A model generated the notes under the pieces. The model searched no databases. It had not been told where the DNA came from and was given only the letters and a program-made list of their open reading frames with translations. 10,483 bases of DNA, taken from assembly GCA_003529325.1 (NCBI GenBank), contig DPVW01000374.1, positions 1 through 10,483 on the forward strand, given 5' to 3'. Source of the DNA: Candidatus Latescibacterota bacterium. GTDB lineage: Bacteria > Latescibacterota > UBA2968 > UBA8231. The translations under genes and the position numbers were made by a program. Each line of letters starts with the position of its first letter. Within the stretch, counting starts at the first letter, position 1. This document shows, in pieces, positions 6,154 to 10,483 of this stretch.

Positions 6154-7398
6154 TCAGAATCCTCCGCGTAGTCTCTCAGCTTCAGCCACTCGCTGGATAG
6201 AAATGATGAACGCCGCCGTGCGCATCGGCACCCCTTGCTCTCTCATCACATGGACCACGTTCTGATAGGCGCGGGACATGATCTTCTCCAACTGCTCGTT
6301 GACATTGCGTTCATCCCAGGTGAAAGCCTGGATGTTCTGCACCCACTCGAAATAGGAGACCGTAACGCCGCCGGCATTGGCCAGGATGTCGGGGACGAGA
6401 TGGATGCCGCGTTCTTCGAGAATGATGTCGGCAATGGTCGTCACCGGAGAGTTGGCTGCTTCCACGACCATCTTTGCCCGAACTTCCTTGGCGTTCTGTT
6501 GGGTGATGGCGCCACCGAGTGCGGCGGGGATCAGGATGTCGCAGTCCATCGTCAGCAGGTCCTTGTTCGAGATCGACTCCCCCGTGCCGAAGCCCTCAAT
6601 CGTGCGTCGTTCGAAGGCGTGGGTGAAGAGGTCCTCCACGGGAAGTCCATCGCTGGCATAAAGACCACCTGAAGCGTCGCTGACAGCGACGATGATTGCG
6701 CCCATCTCGGCGAGCAGTCTCGCCGTCCATGAGCCGACATTGCCGAAGCCCTGAATCGCGACCCGCGCGCCCTTTAATTCGATGCCGAAGTCTCGTGTCG
6801 CTTCACGGGTGATGATGCTGACGCCACGCCCTGTTGCCGCCTCGCGTCCCGGTGAACCACCAAGTGCCAACGGCTTGCCGGTGACGATTCCCGGCGTGTA
6901 TCCGAAGCGTTGACTGTATTCGTCCATGATCCAGGCCATGACCTGGGCATTTGTGTTGACGTCAGGGGCGGGAATGTCCGTATGCAAACCCCAGGCGAGG
7001 CCGATGCGTGTCGTGAAGCGTCGCGTCAGGTGCTCGAGTTCTTTTTCCGTCAGCCGTTGTGGATCGCAGGTGATACCCCCTTTGGCGCCACCGAAGGGCA
7101 CGTCGACGAGGGCCGTTTTCCACGTCATCAGCGAGGCCAGAGATCGGGCCTCGTCAATATCGACATGTGGATGGAAGCGGAGGCCACCCTTCATCGGCCC
7201 CCGAGCCGTATTGTGCTGTACCCGGTAACCCAGGAACACCTCGATCTTGCCGTCCGACATCCGTACCGGCACCTCGACCTGGACCTCGCGGAAAGGTGTC
7301 TTCAACAGCAGACGCTCATCCTCAGGCAGGTTGATGGTGTCCGCCGCCTTGTCGAATAGGCGGTTCGTGTTCTCGTAGTTGTTGATTCGTTCAGCCAA
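6154..7398 (-). CDS. gdhA: Glutamate dehydrogenase (Glu/Leu/Phe/Val dehydrogenase family)
   Basis: This enzyme interconverts glutamate with 2-oxoglutarate and ammonium using NAD(P). The 414-aa length is typical of the hexameric bacterial/archaeal class. The catalytic domain (1-190) has GPMKGGLRFHP with substrate Lys70, Lys94 in MTWK, catalytic Lys106 in PFGGAKGG, and Asp146 in DIPAPDVNT. The Rossmann domain has GFGNVGS at 217-223 and Asp241 at the end of the second strand, which would fit NAD preference. NAGGVTVSYFEW with Ser348 marks glutamate rather than leucine specificity. All key residues are present, so an active enzyme is expected. The start is TTG at 7398. No ATG lies between it and codon 47, and homologues as I recall them begin at this point, yet no clear ribosome site precedes it. 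Next to a Na+ symporter, a catabolic deaminating direction seems likely. It is cytoplasmic. Confidence 0.96.
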   Translation of the reverse strand: MAERINNYENTNRLFDKAADTINLPEDERLLLKTPFREVQVEVPVRMSDGKIEVFLGYRVQHNTARGPMKGGLRFHPHVDIDEARSLASLMTWKTALVDVPFGGAKGGITCDPQRLTEKELEHLTRRFTTRIGLAWGLHTDIPAPDVNTNAQVMAWIMDEYSQRFGYTPGIVTGKPLALGGSPGREAATGRGVSIITREATRDFGIELKGARVAIQGFGNVGSWTARLLAEMGAIIVAVSDASGGLYASDGLPVEDLFTHAFERRTIEGFGTGESISNKDLLTMDCDILIPAALGGAITQQNAKEVRAKMVVEAANSPVTTIADIILEERGIHLVPDILANAGGVTVSYFEWVQNIQAFTWDERNVNEQLEKIMSRAYQNVVHVMREQGVPMRTAAFIISIQRVAEAERLRGGF

Positions 7399-7455
7399 GG
7401 TAGAGAACTCGACGGATAGGGTGGGTGGGGGGTGTTCTGCCTGATGCAGTTGGTT
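7399..7455 (-). other. C-rich intercistronic spacer upstream of glutamate dehydrogenase
   Basis: This 57-nt gap is the largest in the minus-strand operon. Read as mRNA it contains a C-rich, G-poor run (complement of the G-rich 7419-7435) of the form ACCCCCCACCCACCC. It has no good hairpin and no clear Shine-Dalgarno. Such cytosine-rich, unstructured RNA resembles what Rho factor prefers, so partial termination or differential expression between the secreted-protein gene and glutamate dehydrogenase is conceivable. That function is speculation. Confidence 0.35.
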
Positions 7456-8442
7456 TCAGCGTAGAACGGTGGCGCCGGAGTCGAAGGGTTTGGACTTCCA
7501 CCACGCCCAGTCCACTTGCCAGGACCCGCCTGAGCGTGTCAGCAGCCAGGTGCTGACTCGTTGTTCGACGATACGCGCCTCACCAGAGGAATAGGTCGCC
7601 GTCACCTCGTCACGAGTGACGGCAACGGCCTCTTCGCCCCGGGCGACGGCATGCAGCACCGATCGCTCAAGAGAGTAATGGACGGTCTCAAGGCGACTGT
7701 CCAGCCATTCGTCGATTTCTTCGCGGTTAGAGAAGATGATGAGCCACTTGGCAGGATTGGAGCTGAAGTAGGCGTCGACGATGACGACCTCTTCCGTGAG
7801 GTCCCCGGTGATGCCGGAGCGACTGCCGTTGCTCCACTCGGTGGCATGTTCCTGCAGCGCCTCCGATACGTCTGTTGCTTCGACGCGGCCCATGGCGTGC
7901 CCGGCTGTCGAATCCCCGAGGGCGACAATGATTCCCGTGGCCAACCACTCGTCATCCAGCTTGCGGAAGGTCCACAGCAGATTCTGCTTGTAGGGCGTGC
8001 GCACCCCCGAGGCAGCATCGATCACTGCACCTGAATCCACGGTGGTGACGAAGGCCTTGTCCTTCCACACATTCATGAACACAACGGAGCGCTTGATATC
8101 GTAACGCCGTTGCTCAAGGTCTGTTTCGAGGGCGGCTTCGGCCGCCTCCAGTGACTCGTGCAGCACAGACCAGCCGCGGCCATCGATGGAGCCTGCCGCG
8201 TCATAGACGATGAATCGATCCTCGTCATAGGAGGAGACCACAAGTTCTGCGTCGCCGCGTCGACGACCCGAGCGATCCTTCTCGAGAGCCTGGCGGATGA
8301 GTATCGTCTCCGCTGTTTCGGCGGCACCGACAGGCTCGGCAGGGATCAGCAACAGCGAGGCGAAGAGAATGGGCAGCGTGCGATAGATGAGGCTCACGAA
8401 ACGATTCCGTCGGTGGTGTGGGTGAGGTGGGGTGGGGATCAT
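7456..8442 (-). CDS. Secreted protein with two tandem NTF2/SnoaL-like domains
   Basis: From the ATG at 8442 this is a 328-aa exported protein. A signal peptide lies around residues 15-41 (basic start, hydrophobic PILFASLLLIP, probable cut near VGAAE). Two homologous alpha+beta domains follow, at about 46-173 and 196-315. Each has a helical start (IRQALEK; VVDAYFSS-like), the block RYDIKRSV or HYSLERSV, a beta section, and an ending of Trp-rich strand (DEWLATGIIV; GSWQVDWAWW). This is the NTF2-like cone fold by pattern, and no catalytic residues can be assigned. It may bind a small ligand or a partner in the periplasm. The ATG overlaps the HEAT gene stop as ATGA, which suggests coupling. A GTG at 8397 would give a neater signal peptide and skip the proline/histidine-rich start; a GTG at 8469 is also open. 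It sits between an envelope HEAT protein and glutamate dehydrogenase; its role is unknown. Confidence 0.8.
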   Translation of the reverse strand: MIPTPPHPHHRRNRFVSLIYRTLPILFASLLLIPAEPVGAAETAETILIRQALEKDRSGRRRGDAELVVSSYDEDRFIVYDAAGSIDGRGWSVLHESLEAAEAALETDLEQRRYDIKRSVVFMNVWKDKAFVTTVDSGAVIDAASGVRTPYKQNLLWTFRKLDDEWLATGIIVALGDSTAGHAMGRVEATDVSEALQEHATEWSNGSRSGITGDLTEEVVIVDAYFSSNPAKWLIIFSNREEIDEWLDSRLETVHYSLERSVLHAVARGEEAVAVTRDEVTATYSSGEARIVEQRVSTWLLTRSGGSWQVDWAWWKSKPFDSGATVLR

Positions 8443-9704
8443 CCAGAGCCCAACTGTTGCAGGGCCCACTGGGCGTAGTAGGCGACGGTTTCGTCGCCGT
8501 CATCGGACAGCTTCTCCAAGGCATCGCGGCTCCCGGCAGCTCCAAGATGTCCCAGGGCGATTGCCGTATTCCAGCGTACCTGGGCATCACTGTCGTCGAT
8601 CAGCGACAGCAATGGGTCCAGCGCCGTGTGCACCTTCGCCTGCCCGAGGATCTGGGCGGCGCCGGAGCGCAGGGCGGCGTTGTCATGCTGCAGGCACGCG
8701 AGCAAGCGCGACTCGACGCCCCCAGACGATTGCTGCACACGCACGAGAGATTTGATCGCATTCAGCCGCAGGATGGGGTCGGCATCAGCCAGGGCGGAGA
8801 ACAGGAATTCTCCACCACGTGTGTCACCGAGCCGCACCAGGGCCGACGCCGCATAGAAGCGGACGAGATTGCTTGGGTCTTCGAGCAAAGAAAAGAGGGG
8901 CTCGATCGCGAGGGCGTCGGCAACGTCACCCAGGCCGGCGGCAGAAGCACGTCGGATCTCCGGGTCGTCGTCATCGAGCTGATCTATGAGTTGATCACGC
9001 ACTCGTTCGAGAGCTTTGCTCAAGCGTGCGCCGTGCTCCCCGCTACGGTGGAGATCGACGAGGGTTGGCACGCCGTGGAAATTGGCCCGTTCCAACTCTC
9101 CAATCGCTGTCTCGGCCAATTCCTGGCCACCATGGAGGACGGCGTTGATGATGGTATCCTGCGCGGAATTCTCCCCAAGTTTGACGAGAGAAACCGAGGC
9201 GAGCAGGCGGATCAGGGGTGCCTTGTCCTTCAGTTGCACCTTGAGCGCGGTTATGGCAGCATCGGTGAAGCCGAGTTCACCCAGGGCACGGAGGGCGGCG
9301 AGGCGCTCCGATGACCGATAGGCGACGGTCATAAGGCCGCCCATGCTTGCCGAGGCAGCCTTGTGCCGGATATTGCCCAGCACGGTGGCGGCGCCGGCGG
9401 CGGTGCGCTCGATCTCGTCGCGAAAACCACGGTAGGCTACGCCGCGATAGAGCGCCGGGTTCAACAGGGCCACAAGTTGTCGTGCCCCCGGGCGTCCGAT
9501 GGTGGTCAGCGCATCGACGGCGCCATTCCAGCGTTCGGAACCGACATCGTTGCCAGCTAACACGTCGATCTGGGCACTCACCTGCTCTTCTGTTGTCGAG
9601 CAGCCAGTGGCACTTGCGCCGATGAAAAAACTGGCGCCGACAGTCAACAGGAAGGCAGCAGCACGAGGGCGGGCGAAGGCGTTGTATGGCTTGACTGAAT
9701 ACAA
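8439..9704 (-). CDS. HEAT-repeat (PBS-lyase-type) putative lipoprotein
   Basis: This 421-aa exported protein begins with a basic start (ARPR), a hydrophobic core at about 15-33, and SATGC with Cys35, a slightly off-consensus lipobox; lipid anchoring is probable but not certain. The mature part is an array of roughly 30-residue helical repeats with the HEAT pattern, clearest at 133-178, 248-294, 301-322 and 340-420 (for example IRRASAAGLGD, VRFYAASALVRLGD, VRWNTAIALGHLG). HEAT arrays act as protein-binding scaffolds; no catalytic motif is visible. The start is TTG at 9704 with a good GAGGT ribosome site (complement of acctc, 9711-9715) 6 nt away, and no ATG follows until codon 121. It is the first gene of the minus-strand operon and overlaps the NTF2-like gene by the ATGA junction, which hints that the two products work together at the envelope. 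Confidence 0.9.
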   Translation of the reverse strand: MYSVKPYNAFARPRAAAFLLTVGASFFIGASATGCSTTEEQVSAQIDVLAGNDVGSERWNGAVDALTTIGRPGARQLVALLNPALYRGVAYRGFRDEIERTAAGAATVLGNIRHKAASASMGGLMTVAYRSSERLAALRALGELGFTDAAITALKVQLKDKAPLIRLLASVSLVKLGENSAQDTIINAVLHGGQELAETAIGELERANFHGVPTLVDLHRSGEHGARLSKALERVRDQLIDQLDDDDPEIRRASAAGLGDVADALAIEPLFSLLEDPSNLVRFYAASALVRLGDTRGGEFLFSALADADPILRLNAIKSLVRVQQSSGGVESRLLACLQHDNAALRSGAAQILGQAKVHTALDPLLSLIDDSDAQVRWNTAIALGHLGAAGSRDALEKLSDDGDETVAYYAQWALQQLGSG

Positions 9705-9763
9705 GAAGCTACCTCACAGTGGATATAGTTCCGAACCCTACCGATTCACGGCATCGACCGACT

Positions 9764-9793
9764 AATCTACGACGGCCTCGGCGGCGCGGGCAA
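9764..9793 (-). promoter_or_regulatory. Weak candidate promoter for the five-gene minus-strand operon
   Basis: Read on the minus strand, TTGCCC (complement of 9788-9793) is followed by 18 bp and TAGATT (complement of 9764-9769), each a 4/6 match to sigma70 consensus. Transcription would begin near 9757 and give a leader of about 52 nt. The match is modest and chance cannot be excluded. An alternative TATATC (complement of 9722-9727) lacks a -35 and lies too close to the ribosome site. Confidence 0.25.
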
Positions 9794-9818
9794 CCGGTGA
9801 GCGTGAGCCGGCAATCAA

Positions 9819-9827
9819 TGGTATACT
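9819..9827 (+). promoter_or_regulatory. Extended -10 promoter of cvpA, probably leaderless
   Basis: TG at 9819-9820, one base, then TATACT at 9822-9827 gives the TGnTATAAT form of an extended -10, which can work without a -35; none is visible 16-18 bp upstream. The -10 ends only 7 nt before the ATG at 9835, so the usual start distance puts the first RNA base on or within a few bases of the start codon. No Shine-Dalgarno precedes that ATG, which is consistent with a leaderless mRNA. Confidence 0.55.
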
Positions 9828-9834
9828 TCGCATC

Positions 9835-10413
9835 ATGAACTGGTTTGACGGGCTGGCGGCGCTGATTCTTGTCGTCCTTGCTGTGCGTGGTTACTCACGT
9901 GGCCTCATTCTGCAGCTCTCGGCGGTTGTCGCGGTCGGCCTGGGCTTGCTCGGAGGGCTGTATCTGCACAGTGCCGCGGCGGCGATATTGCCGGATATCG
10001 GGCATCCCGTGCTGAAGCTGGTTGCCGGTTTCACCGTGGTCTTCGTCGTCGTCACCTTGAGCGTCAATTTCCTCGCTCGGGCACTCAAGACAGCGGTCGA
10101 TGCGTTGCTTCTCGGTATCGTCGACCGTCTGCTGGGTGCCGTACTCGGACTCCTGGTGGGCGTGCAACTGCTGTTGCTGATCGTCTTGCTCGTCGGTCGT
10201 TATCTGCCCGATGGCTTGGCCTGGCTGGAAAACACGCAGACGGCGCCGCTGCTATCGGGGGTTCTCGATTTCGTCCTGCCTCTGCTGCCCGACCACTTCT
10301 ACGAATTTTTCGAACTGCACGGGGGCTCTCCAGGGGAGTGGCTGGAGCCCCTGGATGACCTACGTCGCGAAGGGGAGCAGTTGCTCGACGATGTGCGCCA
10401 GGACGCCATCTGA
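9835..10413 (+). CDS. cvpA: CvpA-family inner-membrane protein
   Basis: This 192-aa protein has four predicted membrane helices (about 8-26, 28-46, 61-82 and 97-121) and a cytoplasmic or periplasmic tail. CvpA-family marks are the NWFDGLAALIL start, RGYSRGL at 18-24 (the usual R-G-x-x-R-G turn), and the glycine-rich GIVDRLLGAVLGLLVG at 94-109. CvpA was first linked to colicin V production in E. coli and more recently to envelope tolerance of bile and similar stresses; the molecular activity is unresolved. The C-terminal 60 residues are acidic with charged pairs (DDLRRE, DDVRQD), which is usual for the family. Start choice is firm because the ATG immediately follows the promoter. It is divergent from the HEAT operon. 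The gene that follows it in many genomes (such as mutS2) cannot be seen here. Confidence 0.9.
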   Translation: MNWFDGLAALILVVLAVRGYSRGLILQLSAVVAVGLGLLGGLYLHSAAAAILPDIGHPVLKLVAGFTVVFVVVTLSVNFLARALKTAVDALLLGIVDRLLGAVLGLLVGVQLLLLIVLLVGRYLPDGLAWLENTQTAPLLSGVLDFVLPLLPDHFYEFFELHGGSPGEWLEPLDDLRREGEQLLDDVRQDAI

Positions 10414-10483
10414 CCACTTTCAGACCATAGCAGCCCGTTAATAAAGCCCATCTGGGCTACGGCCGGCCCTTTCGACCGGTGCC
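10414..10483. other. Short noncoding end of window with small inverted repeat
   Basis: After the cvpA stop, AGCCC (10445-10449) and GGGCT (10454-10458) could form a 5-bp hairpin with a 4-nt loop. No T-run follows, so it is at best a weak terminator. GC-rich CCGG-containing sequence at 10461-10483 may be part of another hairpin cut by the edge. No coding start or RNA gene can be supported in these 70 bases. Confidence 0.3.

Larger units (their letters stand above)
9705..9834. other. Divergent promoter region between the HEAT gene and cvpA
   Basis: These 130 bp have no open frame of note. They hold the ribosome site of the HEAT gene (9711-9715, minus), a weak leftward promoter candidate (9764-9793) and the extended -10 promoter of cvpA (9819-9827). 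The two promoters would be about 30-60 bp apart and face away from each other, so shared regulation is possible. Confidence 0.6.

Noticed and set aside
7419..7435. G-rich plus-strand run as a G-quadruplex
   Set aside because: There are only three separated G-runs (3, 3 and 6). A fourth would need splitting the last run without a loop, and the transcribed RNA is the C-rich strand.
8418..9314. Plus-strand open frame of 298 codons
   Set aside because: It is the antisense of the HEAT-repeat gene, whose repeats and signal peptide are clear. The plus frame shows no domain and no ribosome site I can support.
10445..10483. Terminator or RNA gene after cvpA
   Set aside because: The hairpin has only five pairs and no T-run, the further CCGG-rich sequence is cut by the edge, and no tRNA-like arms can be assembled.
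1..10483. Mobile element, phage, CRISPR or defence island
   Set aside because: I find no transposase or integrase motif, no terminal repeats, no spaced direct repeats and no nuclease/helicase genes. Gene packing and composition look uniform.

Overview
The window reads as ordinary chromosome of a GC-rich, Gram-negative (diderm) bacterium. The diderm inference rests on an LptE-like outer-membrane lipoprotein gene, a second lipoprotein-type signal, several Sec signal peptides and an envelope M23 peptidase. The gene set and the style of the proteins would fit an uncultured marine or sediment lineage near the FCB/Latescibacterota/Krumholzibacteriota groups. That placement is only an impression, and nothing here fixes the taxon. 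I see no transposase, integrase, phage gene, CRISPR array, rRNA or tRNA, and no compositional island.

Layout. A gene cut by the left edge (1-73, minus) starts with a signal peptide. A divergent control region (about 74-363) follows, with a textbook sigma70 promoter (TTGACA-17-TATACT) pointing right. That promoter serves a three-gene envelope operon on the plus strand: a membrane-anchored M23 metallopeptidase, a small protein resembling the FlgT C-terminal domain, and an LptE-like lipoprotein. This operon meets, tail to tail and only 5 bp apart, a five-gene minus-strand operon that is read from about 9704 down to 2552. In transcription order its genes are a HEAT-repeat putative lipoprotein, a secreted protein with two NTF2/SnoaL-like domains, glutamate dehydrogenase, a sodium:solute symporter, and an NhaC-type Na+/H+ antiporter. 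A second divergent control region (9705-9834) separates that operon from a plus-strand cvpA-family gene, which appears to have an extended -10 promoter placed so that the mRNA could be leaderless.

How the genes may work together. The minus-strand operon suggests a sodium-cycle amino-acid module: Na+-driven uptake by the symporter, oxidative deamination by glutamate dehydrogenase, and Na+ expulsion by NhaC. It is led by two exported proteins of unknown role, which might be envelope scaffolds or binding proteins. The operon is tightly packed (4-nt overlap, 57, 2 and 12 nt gaps). At least four of its five genes start with TTG or GTG. The plus-strand operon looks like cell-envelope maintenance. 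The most interesting items are the composition of the sodium/glutamate operon, the symporter's two-helix C-terminal extension, the internally duplicated NTF2-like protein, the C-rich tracts near two operon junctions, the intercistronic hairpin in the envelope operon, and the probable leaderless cvpA promoter.
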